From Enterococcus rotai (GTDB taxonomy: Bacteria; Bacillota; Bacilli; Lactobacillales; Enterococcaceae), in NCBI RefSeq assembly GCF_001465345.1, contig NZ_CP013655.1:1724673-1788672 (forward strand): a DNA stretch of 64,000 nucleotides, in the 5' to 3' direction. Of the stretch, positions 33,583 to 43,120 are shown piece after piece (positions within the stretch are counted from its first letter, which is position 1; every line of letters begins with the position of its first letter). The notes under the pieces were generated by a model, which searched no databases, was not told the origin of the DNA, and was given only the letters and a program-made list of their open reading frames with translations. A program made the position numbers and the translations under genes.

Positions 33583-34659
33583 TTGAAGATTACTTTGCTA
33601 TATGGTGGGAGAAGTGAGGAGCATGATGTTTCGATATTATCTGCTTATTCAGTTTTAAATGCGATTTATTATAATTATTATCAAGTTCAATTGGTTTTTA
33701 TTAGTAAAGATGGTGAATGGATCAAAGGGCCGCTTTTATCAGAAAAACCTGAGAGTAAGGATATTCTTAAATTGACTTGGTCTAAAGATGGTGAAGTAGA
33801 TAAGTGGGGCGAATTCACAGGTCGTGTGATCATGCCGTGTGAAATCAAGGAAGAAGATACAATCGTTTTCCCTGTTTTACATGGGCCTAACGGAGAAGAT
33901 GGTACGATCCAGGGCTTTTTAGAAACTTTAGGACTACCCTATGTTGGTGCAGGCGTTTTAGCAAGTGCAAATGCAATGGATAAGATCATGACTAAATATT
34001 TACTACAAACAGCTGGGATCCCTCAGGTGCCATTTGTTCCCGTACTAAGAAGTGATTGGAAAGAAAATCCTAAAAAAGTCTTTGAACAATGTGAAGGTTC
34101 ATTGATTTATCCAGTCTTTGTCAAACCTGCTAATATGGGTTCTAGTGTAGGAATCAGTAAAGCTGAAAATCGTGAAGAACTACAAAATGCGTTAGAAGAA
34201 GCTTACCGTTATGATTCCAGAGCGATTGTTGAGCAAGGAATCGAAGCACGTGAAATCGAAGTAGCGATTTTAGGTAATGAAGATGTGCGCACAACATTAC
34301 CAGGCGAAATTGTTAAAGATGTTGAGTTTTATGATTACAATTCAAAATATATTGATAACCAAATCACGATGCAAATTCCAGCTGAAGTGCCCGATGAAGT
34401 ACATCAAAAAGCACAGGAATTTGCTAAAAAAGCCTATACTATATTAGACGGCAGTGGTTTAAGCCGATGTGATTTCTTTTTAACAAGTAAGAATGAGTTA
34501 TTCTTAAATGAGCTAAACACAATGCCTGGTTTTACAGAATTTAGTATGTATCCATTATTGTGGGAAAACATGGGCTTGAAATATAACGATTTGATCGAAG
34601 AACTAATTCAATTAGCGTTAAATCGATTCAAACAAAGACAAAGTTTTTACGAAAGATAA
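33583..34659 (+). CDS. ddl: D-alanine--D-alanine ligase
   Basis: The 358-residue ATP-grasp enzyme has all family landmarks: LLYGGRSEEHDVSI at the N terminus, VFPVLHGPNGEDG, VFVKPANMGSSVGISKA and NELNTMPGFTEFSMYP. The region FYDYNSKYID suits an ordinary D-Ala-D-Ala ligase and not a D-Ala-D-Lac (VanA) type. It makes the terminal dipeptide of peptidoglycan precursors. The TTG start at 33583 lies 8 nt after AGGAGG. It is followed by murF, as in E. faecalis. Confidence 0.95.
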   Translation: MKITLLYGGRSEEHDVSILSAYSVLNAIYYNYYQVQLVFISKDGEWIKGPLLSEKPESKDILKLTWSKDGEVDKWGEFTGRVIMPCEIKEEDTIVFPVLHGPNGEDGTIQGFLETLGLPYVGAGVLASANAMDKIMTKYLLQTAGIPQVPFVPVLRSDWKENPKKVFEQCEGSLIYPVFVKPANMGSSVGISKAENREELQNALEEAYRYDSRAIVEQGIEAREIEVAILGNEDVRTTLPGEIVKDVEFYDYNSKYIDNQITMQIPAEVPDEVHQKAQEFAKKAYTILDGSGLSRCDFFLTSKNELFLNELNTMPGFTEFSMYPLLWENMGLKYNDLIEELIQLALNRFKQRQSFYER

Positions 34660-34665
34660 GCGACC

Positions 34666-34710
34666 AAAAGGGAGGAGACAAAACGGAATCAGTTTTGTTT
34701 CAGCCCTTTT
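34666..34710 (+). terminator. Hairpin between ddl and murF
   Basis: AAAAGGG (34666-34672) pairs with CCCTTTT (34704-34710), and inner arms ACAAAAC and GTTTTGT extend it. The T run is only four bases, so termination may be partial. Confidence 0.55.
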
Positions 34711-34772
34711 ATGTATGAGTAGCTGTTTATAAAAAAACGTTGATGTTAAAGGAAATCTAAGGAGAGAGACCA

Positions 34773-36140
34773 ATGAAACTTACTTTTTGGGAAGCAGCCA
34801 AAGCAGTACAAGCGACAAACGACTGGAGACAATGGGCAGATTTTGAATTGACAGGTATCGAGTTTGACAGCCGATTGATTGGACCTGGAAATCTTTTTGT
34901 TCCGTTGAAAGGTGAAAATGACGGGCATTCATTTATTAAAAGTGCTATGGATAAAGGAGCACATGCAGCCTTTTGGAGCAAAACAGAGGCCGCACCTGCT
35001 CAATTACCGATCTTACAAGTAGCAGACACATTGAAGGCTATGCAGGACTTAGCTGTGTATTATCTAAAGAAAATGCAGCCAACCGTGATTGCGATTACAG
35101 GAAGCAATGGTAAAACGACAACAAAAGATATGACCGAAGCCGTTTTAGCGAAACAGTTCAAAACCTATAAAACACAAGGGAATTATAATAATGATATCGG
35201 GCTACCGTATACTATTTTACATATGCCGGATGAAACTGAAAAACTGATTTTAGAAATGGGTATGGATCATGCGAATGAGATCGATTTTTTATCCCAATTG
35301 GCTCAGCCGGATGTAGCAGCAATTACAATGATCGGTGAAGCCCATATTGAAAATCTGGGATCAAGAGCAGGTATTGCCAAAGCAAAAATGGAGATCATAT
35401 CAGGTCTTGCTAAAAATGGTCTGCTGATCATTCCAGCGGATGAACCCTTGCTAGTATCGCTGACAAAAGAGCAACCACAAACAATCAAAACATTTGGTTT
35501 AGGAGCAGCAGATCGTCAGGCTCAAATCATAGAAGCAAAAAAAGAATACACTTCTTTTAAAGTCAATGGGTCAAAAACACTGTTTATGATCCCCGTTCCA
35601 GGGAAATACAACGTTGGCAATGCCTTGATTGCAATCACTATTGGGCAATGGTTCGATTTATCAGAAGAAAAAATTCAAGCAGGGTTATCTGAATTTCAAT
35701 TAACAAAAAATCGGACGGAATGGTTAAAAAGTAGTAAAGGCATCGAAATTTTAAGTGATGTTTACAATGCGAATCCAACCGCTATGAAATTAGTTTTAGA
35801 TAGTTTTAGCCAAATGCCTACACAAGGCAAGAGAGTAGCCGTGTTAGGAGATATGCTTGAATTAGGACCCGATTCAGCACTGATGCACGCTTCTGTGAGT
35901 GAGCATTTAAATCCTGCTGAGGTCACAGAGGTTATTCTCTACGGAACTGAAATGCAGGCATTACATGATGAAATTAAGAAAAAATATCAAGAAGATAAGA
36001 TCCACTATTTTGATAAAGAAGAAAAAGAAAAAGTGATAAACACATTAAAGTTACTCCTTGAACCAGAAGATATGGTTGTTTTAAAAGCAAGTAACGGTAT
36101 GGGATTAAATGAAGTCGTTACAAAACTTCTTGAAATGTAG
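34773..36140 (+). CDS. murF: UDP-N-acetylmuramoyl-tripeptide--D-alanyl-D-alanine ligase
   Basis: The protein has 455 residues in the standard three domains. The ATP-binding loop AITGSNGKTTTKDM spans 107-120, the Mur-ligase motif NYNNDIGLPYT and the residues EMGMDHANEIDFL follow, and the C-terminal domain contains LSDVYNANPTAM. It adds the dipeptide made by Ddl to UDP-MurNAc-tripeptide in the cytoplasm. GGAGAGAG precedes the ATG. A 113-nt gap with a weak terminator-like hairpin separates it from ddl, which suggests partial read-through. Confidence 0.95.
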   Translation: MKLTFWEAAKAVQATNDWRQWADFELTGIEFDSRLIGPGNLFVPLKGENDGHSFIKSAMDKGAHAAFWSKTEAAPAQLPILQVADTLKAMQDLAVYYLKKMQPTVIAITGSNGKTTTKDMTEAVLAKQFKTYKTQGNYNNDIGLPYTILHMPDETEKLILEMGMDHANEIDFLSQLAQPDVAAITMIGEAHIENLGSRAGIAKAKMEIISGLAKNGLLIIPADEPLLVSLTKEQPQTIKTFGLGAADRQAQIIEAKKEYTSFKVNGSKTLFMIPVPGKYNVGNALIAITIGQWFDLSEEKIQAGLSEFQLTKNRTEWLKSSKGIEILSDVYNANPTAMKLVLDSFSQMPTQGKRVAVLGDMLELGPDSALMHASVSEHLNPAEVTEVILYGTEMQALHDEIKKKYQEDKIHYFDKEEKEKVINTLKLLLEPEDMVVLKASNGMGLNEVVTKLLEM

Positions 36141-36156
36141 CAAGCTTTCATAAAAC

Positions 36157-36185
36157 TTGCTGAAAATATAAAACTATGCTAAAAT
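36157..36185 (+). promoter_or_regulatory. Promoter of cshA
   Basis: TTGCTG (36157-36162) and TAAAAT (36180-36185) lie 17 nt apart. The start would be near 36192, giving a leader of about 280 nt before the TTG start codon. Confidence 0.5.
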
Positions 36186-36473
36186 AACCTATTGCCGGAA
36201 GATCGAAGTAGATAAATCGAAAGTACCTATTGAAGATACTTTTCTATCATATAAAGATTAAAAAAGCTGAACGAACTCGTTTGGCTTTTCTAGTGCCTGT
36301 AGCTTCATAAGGTGGATTTTTCGGTAACGCTAATGAGAAAATAAACTAAACCTAAGTAGAAGGTTTAATGACTCCATGAACATTTTCAAAATTAGTGAAA
36401 GTCAAATCACCTGTAACATCATTTTTAGAAGAATCTATTTCTTCTGCAACAAACATTATTAGGAGGATATCAT
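36186..36473 (+). other. Long leader of the helicase gene with an element remnant
   Basis: No gene is visible. AAAAAGCTGAACGAACTCG (36261-36279) followed by TTTGGCTTTTCTAG is a remnant of one arm of the dispersed hairpin element. AGAAGAATCTATTTCTTCT (36429-36447) forms a 7-bp hairpin shortly before AGGAGG. The length is reminiscent of cold-shock helicase leaders, which is inference. Confidence 0.35.
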
Positions 36474-38015
36474 TTGAAATTTAAAGAACTAGGCTTAGAA
36501 CCAGACTTATTGGCAGCAATCGAGCGTTCAGGATTTGAAGAAGCAACACCGATTCAAGAGGAAACAATCCCTCTAGCATTACAAGGTAAAGACGTAATTG
36601 GACAAGCACAAACAGGAACTGGTAAAACAGCTGCTTTTGGTCTTCCAATGTTACAAAAAATTGACACATCAAACCGTGTCGTGCAAGGAATTGTTATTGC
36701 CCCGACTCGTGAATTAGCGATCCAAACACAAGAAGAATTATACCGTTTAGGCCGCGACAAAAAAATCCGTGTACAAGCAGTTTATGGCGGAGCTGATATT
36801 GGCCGTCAAATTCGTGGACTAAAAGAAAACCCACATGTTGTTGTCGGAACACCAGGACGTTTATTAGATCACATCAATCGTCGCACACTAAAACTAGATA
36901 CGATCGAAACATTAGTTTTAGATGAAGCAGATGAAATGTTGAACATGGGATTCTTAGAAGATATCGAAAAAATCATCTCTAAAATTCCATCAGCTCGTCA
37001 AACATTACTATTTTCAGCAACAATGCCACCAGCAATCAAAAACATCGGCGTGAAGTTCATGAAAGAACCAGAACACGTGAAAATCAAAGCTAAAGAAATG
37101 ACTGCTGATTTGATCGATCAATACTATGTTCGTTCAAAAGACTTCGAAAAATTCGATGTAATGACTCGCTTATTAGACGTTCAAACACCAGAATTAACAA
37201 TCGTGTTCGGTCGTACAAAACGTCGTGTAGATGAATTAGCTCGTGGATTAGAAGCACGCGGCTATAAAGCTGAAGGGATCCACGGAGACCTGTCACAACA
37301 AAAACGTATGAGCGTTTTACGTTCATTCAAGAGCGGAAACTTAGATATTTTAGTTGCAACAGACGTTGCGGCTCGTGGATTAGATATTTCAGGAGTAACA
37401 CACGTTTACAACTACGATATCCCACAAGATCCTGAAAGCTATGTTCACCGTATCGGCCGTACTGGTCGTGCTGGTAAAGGCGGAATGTCGGTGACTTTCG
37501 TTACACCAAACGAAATGGGCTATTTGCACGTCATTGAAGAATTAACGAAAAAACGTATGACACCATTACGTCCACCAAATGAACAAGAAGCATTTAAAGG
37601 ACAATTGGGTGCCGCAATCGAAACAGTCGAAGAAAAAATGGCAGAAAATGGTCTAGATAATTACTTGCCTGCTGCTAAAGATCTTTTAGAAAAATATTCT
37701 GCAGAAGATTTAGCTGCATTATTACTAAAAACAATTTCTAAAGACCCATCAGATGCTGTACCAGTTAAAATTACACCAGAACGCCCATTACCATCAAATA
37801 AAAAAGGGTTCAACAAAAACAATCGCAGCGGTGGCGGTGGTAACAGCCGTAACCGTAACAAAAATGGCGGTGGCGGTTATCGTGGCAACAAAAATAACAA
37901 AGGCACAGGCGGCAGCGGAAACGGCGGCGGCTACAATAAGAGCAAAGACAATCGTTCAGCAAAACGCCATAACGATAAAAAACGTAGCTTTGTTATTAGA
38001 GATAACTCAAACTAA
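36474..38015 (+). CDS. cshA: DEAD-box RNA helicase
   Basis: The 513-residue protein carries all DEAD-box motifs: Q motif TPIQEETIP, motif [12 protein letters not shown], motif [10 protein letters not shown], motif III SATMPP, motif [15 protein letters not shown] and motif [15 protein letters not shown]. The last 80 residues are rich in Gly, Asn and Arg/Lys ([14 protein letters not shown]), an RNA-binding tail. CshA unwinds RNA in degradosome, ribosome assembly and cold adaptation. The TTG start follows AGGAGGATATCA. It stands alone with its own promoter and terminator. Confidence 0.94.
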   Translation: MKFKELGLEPDLLAAIERSGFEEATPIQEETIPLALQGKDVIGQAQTGTGKTAAFGLPMLQKIDTSNRVVQGIVIAPTRELAIQTQEELYRLGRDKKIRVQAVYGGADIGRQIRGLKENPHVVVGTPGRLLDHINRRTLKLDTIETLVLDEADEMLNMGFLEDIEKIISKIPSARQTLLFSATMPPAIKNIGVKFMKEPEHVKIKAKEMTADLIDQYYVRSKDFEKFDVMTRLLDVQTPELTIVFGRTKRRVDELARGLEARGYKAEGIHGDLSQQKRMSVLRSFKSGNLDILVATDVAARGLDISGVTHVYNYDIPQDPESYVHRIGRTGRAGKGGMSVTFVTPNEMGYLHVIEELTKKRMTPLRPPNEQEAFKGQLGAAIETVEEKMAENGLDNYLPAAKDLLEKYSAEDLAALLLKTISKDPSDAVPVKITPERPLPSNKKGFNKNNRSGGGGNSRNRNKNGGGGYRGNKNNKGTGGSGNGGGYNKSKDNRSAKRHNDKKRSFVIRDNSN

Positions 38016-38068
38016 TAAAATCAATAAAAAATAAAAGCTACTTTATTTTAGTTGATCATTGAATTTTG

Positions 38069-38112
38069 AGAGGGCAGAACAAAGCTTAAATGCTGTGTTC
38101 TGTCCTCTTTTA
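38069..38112 (+). terminator. Terminator after cshA
   Basis: AGAGGGCAGAACA (38069-38081) pairs with TGTTCTGTCCTCT (38096-38108), one G-T pair, followed by TTTTATTT. Confidence 0.8.
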
Positions 38113-38128
38113 TTTATCCTAATTGATG

Positions 38129-38154
38129 AGTTGAACGAACTTGTTCAGCTTTTT
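38129..38154 (+). repeat. Fragment of the dispersed hairpin element
   Basis: GTTGAACGAACTTGTTCAGC is the outer right arm of the element, here folding on itself (TGAAC with GTTCA). It is a short remnant in the cshA-acpS gap. Confidence 0.4.
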
Positions 38155-38243
38155 ATTAATTTTTTACATTATTATGTGGAAAAATTGCTAAAATTTGATA
38201 GAATAAGAGTAATTTATAAAATAAAAAAAAAGGACGCAAAAGG

Positions 38244-38597
38244 ATGATTAAGGGAATTGGTATAGACATGGTTGAATTGTCGAGAATCGAAAAAATTATT
38301 GAAAATAAAACGTCTTTTGTTCGAAGAGTTCTTACCGATAACGAATATGTCCTCTTTCAAAAACTACCTCATAAACGTCAAGTAGAGTTTTTAGCAGGTC
38401 GTTTTGCTTGTAAAGAAGCTTTTTCAAAAGCTTGGGGAACAGGAATCGGAAGCGTTGGATTACAGGATATCGAAGTGTTAAAAGAAGACAACGGCGCTCC
38501 TAAAGTGACGAAATCACCACATGATGGAAAGGTTTTTGTATCCATTTCACATACGGATACTGTTGCAGTTGCACAGATTATTTTGGAGATCGACTAA
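38244..38597 (+). CDS. acpS: Holo-[acyl-carrier-protein] synthase
   Basis: The 117-residue protein shows the AcpS motifs GIGIDMVELSRIEK (Asp8 binds magnesium) and FLAGRFACKEAFSKAWGTG, and the C-terminal VSISHTDTVAVAQ. It transfers phosphopantetheine from CoA to acyl carrier protein. AAAGGACGCAAAAGG precedes the ATG. It opens the conserved trio acpS-alr-mazF, which is widespread in Firmicutes; the gap to alr is 98 nt. Confidence 0.93.
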   Translation: MIKGIGIDMVELSRIEKIIENKTSFVRRVLTDNEYVLFQKLPHKRQVEFLAGRFACKEAFSKAWGTGIGSVGLQDIEVLKEDNGAPKVTKSPHDGKVFVSISHTDTVAVAQIILEID

Positions 38598-38695
38598 AAA
38601 AAGTTATATCGAATAACGGTTGAGATAGACGTTACCAACTAGAAATACTAGTAAAAACAATTTTTATCTCGATCAAAAAAGAAAGAAGGACACAT

Positions 38696-39814
38696 ATGGC
38701 AGTAGGATGGCATCGTCCCACCAAATTAGTAATCGATACACAAGCGATCAAGGAAAATGTTTACAATGAAGTACAACGAATGCCGCAAGGAACTGAATTG
38801 TTTGCTGTAGTGAAAGCAAATGGTTATGGACATGGGGCTGTTCAAACGGCTAAAGCAGCCATTCAAGGAGGCGCTACAGGTTTTTGTGTAGCAATCTTGG
38901 ATGAAGCGATAGAACTACGTGAAGCGGGTATTACAGAGCCGATACTCATTTTAAGTATCGTGGATGTTTCTTACATAGGGTTGCTGCTGAAATATGACCT
39001 GTCTGTCACAGTCGCAACTCAAGAGTGGCTGGAACAAGCAATTGATCGCTTAAATCATATAGAAACGCAAACACCATTAAAAATACATATAAAAGTGGAT
39101 ACAGGTATGGGGCGGATTGGATTTAGGACCCCAAAAGATGTAAAAAAAGCAGTTGAATTCGTGCAATCAACACAGATGGTGGTTTGGGAAGGACTATTTA
39201 CTCATTTTTCAACAGCAGATGAACAAGACGTCAGCTATTTTGAAAAACAAACAGAACGTTTTCAGGCAGTCTTATCTGAGCTTTTTGAGTTGCCAAAATA
39301 TGTCCATGTGAGCAATAGTGCAACGGCGCTGTGGCATCCGGATAATGTAGGAAATATGATCCGCTTTGGTATAGCAATGTATGGATTAAATCCATCTGGG
39401 CATGTGCTGGATGAAGTCTATCCTTTGAAACCTGCATTGCGTTTAGAGTCGAAATTGATTCACGTAAAAGAACTAGCTACTGGTGAAGGAATTGGTTATG
39501 GCAACACGTACACAACACCAAAAAATGAGTGGATCGGTACTGTACCGATTGGATATGCAGATGGTTGGTTACGCCACTTACAAGGTTTTTCAGTATTAGT
39601 GAATGGGCAAAAGTGTGAAATTGTCGGAAGAATTTGCATGGACCAATGTATGATTCGATTACCAGAAAAAACGGCAGTAGGAACACGAGTCACGTTGATT
39701 GGGCACGATCATGGAGCAGATGTCACAATGCAAATGGTGGCAGATAAATTGGAGACGATTCATTACGAAGTGGCATGTATGTTTTCAGAGCGTATTCCAA
39801 GGGAGTACAAATAG
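38696..39814 (+). CDS. alr: Alanine racemase
   Basis: The 372-residue protein has the PLP Lys40 in FAVVKANGYGHG, a TIM barrel, and the C-terminal beta domain with the second catalytic Tyr in the region GIGYGNTYTT. It converts L-Ala to D-Ala for peptidoglycan and so supplies Ddl, encoded 5 kb upstream. AAGAAAGGACAC is the ribosome binding site. Only 15 nt separate its stop from the mazF start. Confidence 0.95.
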   Translation: MAVGWHRPTKLVIDTQAIKENVYNEVQRMPQGTELFAVVKANGYGHGAVQTAKAAIQGGATGFCVAILDEAIELREAGITEPILILSIVDVSYIGLLLKYDLSVTVATQEWLEQAIDRLNHIETQTPLKIHIKVDTGMGRIGFRTPKDVKKAVEFVQSTQMVVWEGLFTHFSTADEQDVSYFEKQTERFQAVLSELFELPKYVHVSNSATALWHPDNVGNMIRFGIAMYGLNPSGHVLDEVYPLKPALRLESKLIHVKELATGEGIGYGNTYTTPKNEWIGTVPIGYADGWLRHLQGFSVLVNGQKCEIVGRICMDQCMIRLPEKTAVGTRVTLIGHDHGADVTMQMVADKLETIHYEVACMFSERIPREYK

Positions 39815-39829
39815 AATAGGAGGCTTCAA

Positions 39830-40210
39830 ATGGTCAAAAGGGGTGACATATATTTTGCAGACTTATCCCCTGTTGTAGGATCAGAACAAGGGGGAGTACG
39901 TCCAGTACTAGTCATACAGAATAATTTAGGCAATCATTTTAGTCCAACAATTATCGTAGCCGCGATTACAGCAAAGATGGCTAAACCGAAGTTGCCAACA
40001 CATATAGGCATCAATTCAGAAGAAACTGGAATCGAACGAGATTCAGTAATATTACTGGAACAGATCCGCACCATTGATAAAATACGTTTAAAAGAAAAAG
40101 TTTGCCATTTAGGAATCGACATCATGGATTCAGTCGACCGTGCGTTAGGGGTTAGCGTAGGTATTTTTGAAGCAGAGCTAGAAGAAGAAAATCTTGGTAC
40201 ATATCGATAA
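39830..40210 (+). CDS. mazF: MazF/NdoA-type endoribonuclease directly after alr
   Basis: The 126-residue protein has the MazF signature [29 protein letters not shown] and [16 protein letters not shown]. In Bacillus an antitoxin gene (ndoAI) lies between alr and ndoA, but here the 15-nt gap holds only the AGGAGG ribosome binding site. The acidic C-terminal tail [13 protein letters not shown] is a small extension. Either an antitoxin is encoded elsewhere, or the enterococcal version works without one. A paralogue lies at 17516. Confidence 0.9.
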   Translation: MVKRGDIYFADLSPVVGSEQGGVRPVLVIQNNLGNHFSPTIIVAAITAKMAKPKLPTHIGINSEETGIERDSVILLEQIRTIDKIRLKEKVCHLGIDIMDSVDRALGVSVGIFEAELEEENLGTYR

Positions 40211-40601
40211 AAGTATCGGATGTTTGAATAGAAGAACATAAGACAGAGCAATTGCATAAGTACAGGAACAGTTGTTTACAACCACATAATCTTACTTGGA
40301 AGTCGTTGTTATTTTTACTATTAATTAATAATTAGTAAAAATACTAACATCAAAAAGAATAAACTGTAAATTAACAGCATAATACATGCCTTTATTCGAA
40401 TGAAATGATAAAAAAACACTAAAATTTACTAGTTGAACTCCTATTTTTATTGACTTTTCGTTGTGTTTATAAAAAAAAGTTGGCAATAACGTAACGTAAT
40501 GTTACAATAAACTATGTATAATTGGGTAGAAAGTGGATAACTTTCAAAAAAATAGATATATTTAGTGTTTTTTTATTAAGGGATAAAGGAGTTTATATTT
40601 G
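40211..40601 (+). other. Gene-free region with an inverted repeat near a -10
   Basis: About 390 nt of AT-rich sequence. GTAACGTAATGTTAC (40491-40505) is an interrupted palindrome placed 11 nt upstream of TATAAT (40517-40522), so it could be an operator for the envelope trio that follows. No canonical -35 is seen. No terminator of the alr-mazF unit is clear. Confidence 0.4.
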
Positions 40602-41303
40602 ATGACGATTTTCATGTTTGTATTAGTAGTAATACTGTTTCTTTTTTTCAGTTATCAGTTGTACGTCCGATTCCAGCTGGAGAGCTTGGATTCTGATAGT
40701 CCAAAAATGAAACGCAAGATCAATTTTTATAAATATCAAGAGAATAATCGATCATTATTATTTTTGATGATTGCAGCAATTATATTTTGCTTACTATTTT
40801 TGGGGATACTTTACAATCAAGATACTTTGAGAAAAGATAATAAAGATTTAGAGTTGAAGATAGAAGAGGTCAAAGATGCCAGAGGTACAGCTTCTGGCGC
40901 TGAAATCGAGAGCTATAAAGAGAACTCATTGAAACTGGCTGAATTTCCTTGGAAAAAAGTCGTGGAAAGCCGAGATGCTCAAGCACTGGATAACTACGAA
41001 CTTCAGCTTCTAAGAGATTGGCAGCCCTTTTTTGGAGAAGCAAATGTAGCAATTTTGATTAGCCAAAAAACAGAGACATTAACAGTTTCAGTCTTTCCAA
41101 CAGCATTGACATTTAGTGATTTCCAAACAGCTGAGAAAAATATCGAAACCTTTATCAAAGAGTTGCAGCCAGTAAAAGAAATCACGATGATTGATTTTAA
41201 CTTTACATATCGAGATAAAACAAACAAACTATCTAAAAAGTCAATTATTTATACAAGAGAGTCTAAAGACAATAACTTAGAAAAAGTAACATTAGATAAA
41301 TAG
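40602..41303 (+). CDS. Two-TM membrane protein of unknown function
   Basis: The 233-residue protein has TM1 at about 2-20, a basic loop, TM2 at about 51-70 and a coiled-coil stretch (RKDNKDLELKIEEVKDA). An extracytoplasmic domain of about 150 residues follows. No family is recognised. It is the first of three tightly spaced genes with a coiled-coil protein and a LysM protein, which points to a cell envelope or division role. AAAGGAG (40585-40591) serves either ATG 40602 or TTG 40599. Confidence 0.7.
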   Translation: MTIFMFVLVVILFLFFSYQLYVRFQLESLDSDSPKMKRKINFYKYQENNRSLLFLMIAAIIFCLLFLGILYNQDTLRKDNKDLELKIEEVKDARGTASGAEIESYKENSLKLAEFPWKKVVESRDAQALDNYELQLLRDWQPFFGEANVAILISQKTETLTVSVFPTALTFSDFQTAEKNIETFIKELQPVKEITMIDFNFTYRDKTNKLSKKSIIYTRESKDNNLEKVTLDK

Positions 41304-41339
41304 AGTAAGCTAGAAATAAAAGACGGGGTGTAAAAAAGG

Positions 41340-42695
41340 ATGGCAAAGAGACGGTTAATTAAAAAAATTAACGAGGTTTCTGAGGAAGAATTGACGCAAG
41401 ATATCGAGTTCAATTCGGAAGAGGAACAACGACCAGTTTCAGTAACGACAACAAATAATAGCAGCTTATTGGCTGAACAAGAACAAGAGATCACACGCTT
41501 AAGAGAATTGATCGAAGAATATAGATTACAAGAATCTGAATTTGAACAAAATAAAGAGGAAAACTTCCGTTTATCTCAACAAAACAAACAATTGGTCATC
41601 AAGGTTGAAAGCAACCAAAATGAACTAGAATTGCTAAAAGAAAAAAATGATGAGTTGGCAACACAATTGAACCAAAAAGAAACAGAGATCTTCGAGCTGG
41701 AAGATGCCAATGAATCCGCTGATTCTACAGAAGAAATCAATCGCTTAAAAGCGCAAATCGAAGAGCTGAAAAAAGAAAATACCAATGGGCAAGAACAAAT
41801 TGCTTACTTAGAAACAGCACTTGTTGAAAAAGACAAAGCATTAGATACACAAATTCTTGAAAAAGAAAAAGAAATCCAACAATTACAAGCAGATCTAGCA
41901 GCCCGAGGAACAATCGGAGAAAAACAAGAAGCATTGGAGACGGTGAAGATGGAATTAGAATCATTGAATGAAAAACTTCAAACTACTGATAAAGAAAATC
42001 AAGAGTTAACACAAAAACTTGCTGATCTTCAAGCACAAATGCACCAATTACAACAAGAAAACCAAGACTTAAAAGATAAAGAAATCACGTTGTCAACAAG
42101 CAGTGATGCCTCTGTAGACAATAGCCGTGTGGAAGAATTGAAGAAAGAATTAGAATCAGTTCTTAAAGAGAAAAGTGATTTAGAAACAAATCTTGGCCGT
42201 ATCCAAGGCTTGAATGATAAATACTCTATCCAAAAAAATGTATTTGAATCTGAATTAGCTGGATTAAGAAGTATTTACAAAGAAAAAGAAGAAGAATTAG
42301 AAAACCTAAATGCAGAGCTTGAAACAATGCGCAGCATGTCAACAACAGGTGAAGCAACTGGTAACCAATTAGCGGAGTTACTACAAGCGAAACAACAAAT
42401 CAATGACTTATTATTGAAAAACCAATCATTACAAGAAGAAGCCTTGAAATCACAACAAGAAATTGGTGAAGTAATGGTTTCTGCTAAGAAAGAAGCGAAC
42501 CGCATTATCAGTGAAGCACAAGTTGAAGCGAAACACATGGTCAACTCAGCTGAACTTGAAATGTTGAATATTGGTAACCGTGCGAAGAACATTTCGAATG
42601 AAGTAGAAGAATCTAAGAATGAAGTTATGACGATTTATCGTGAATTAGAAGAACGCTTAAGCAAATTATCACGTCTAGATAAAACTGGAAACTAA
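41340..42695 (+). CDS. Long coiled-coil protein with a DivIVA-like tail
   Basis: The 451-residue protein is almost wholly heptad-rich coiled coil from about residue 40 to 350, with no membrane segment. The C-terminal part (AKKEANRIISEAQVEAKHMV and EVEESKNEVMTIYRELEERL) resembles the tails of DivIVA-type scaffold proteins. No N-terminal DivIVA membrane-binding motif is evident. It lies 36 nt after the two-TM protein and 36 nt before the LysM protein, so it may be a cytoplasmic scaffold for them. Function is unknown. Confidence 0.72.
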   Translation: MAKRRLIKKINEVSEEELTQDIEFNSEEEQRPVSVTTTNNSSLLAEQEQEITRLRELIEEYRLQESEFEQNKEENFRLSQQNKQLVIKVESNQNELELLKEKNDELATQLNQKETEIFELEDANESADSTEEINRLKAQIEELKKENTNGQEQIAYLETALVEKDKALDTQILEKEKEIQQLQADLAARGTIGEKQEALETVKMELESLNEKLQTTDKENQELTQKLADLQAQMHQLQQENQDLKDKEITLSTSSDASVDNSRVEELKKELESVLKEKSDLETNLGRIQGLNDKYSIQKNVFESELAGLRSIYKEKEEELENLNAELETMRSMSTTGEATGNQLAELLQAKQQINDLLLKNQSLQEEALKSQQEIGEVMVSAKKEANRIISEAQVEAKHMVNSAELEMLNIGNRAKNISNEVEESKNEVMTIYRELEERLSKLSRLDKTGN

Positions 42696-42731
42696 ACGAT
42701 CGATCAGTGATCGAATGAAGGGAAGAACAAT

Positions 42732-43100
42732 ATGAAAAAACGAATCAATAAAAAATATCTTATCCTGTTGATTTCTTCTGCAATATTGTTTAGTACTGCT
42801 ATTTACTTTATGTCTAGTTCAATGATCTTGGGCGCATCGGTAGGTGGCGGTGAAGTTGTAACACCAGTAGCTCCGATTCCAACGACACAGACAGCAGAAA
42901 AGCCAAAGGCAACTGAAGCTGAAAATGCTAGTGTTGTGAGTAAGGAAAAAGAAGTACCTAAAGAGGTCTACATCGTAAAAGAAGGTCAGACATTATGGGA
43001 AATTGCTCAAGATTCAGGTGTATCGATACAAACATTAATGAACAAAAATCAGCTTAGTAGTAGTGTTATTGTTGAGGGACAAGAATTAGTATTCGATTGA
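42732..43100 (+). CDS. LysM-domain peptidoglycan-binding membrane protein
   Basis: The 122-residue protein has a basic N terminus, one TM or uncleaved signal at about 8-28, a Pro/Thr/Ala-rich spacer, and a single LysM motif at about 76-120 (YIVKEGQTLWEIAQDSGVSI). LysM binds N-acetylglucosamine in peptidoglycan. As last gene of the trio it would connect the membrane complex to the wall. There is no catalytic domain. GAAGGGAAGAAC precedes the ATG and a terminator follows. Confidence 0.85.
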   Translation: MKKRINKKYLILLISSAILFSTAIYFMSSSMILGASVGGGEVVTPVAPIPTTQTAEKPKATEAENASVVSKEKEVPKEVYIVKEGQTLWEIAQDSGVSIQTLMNKNQLSSSVIVEGQELVFD

Positions 43101-43120
43101 TAGTACGTTTAGTTGTGGGG

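Noticed and set aside
38059-38247. 62-residue open frame before acpS
   Set aside because: It crosses the cshA terminator and an element fragment, has no ribosome binding site and an unusual start codon.
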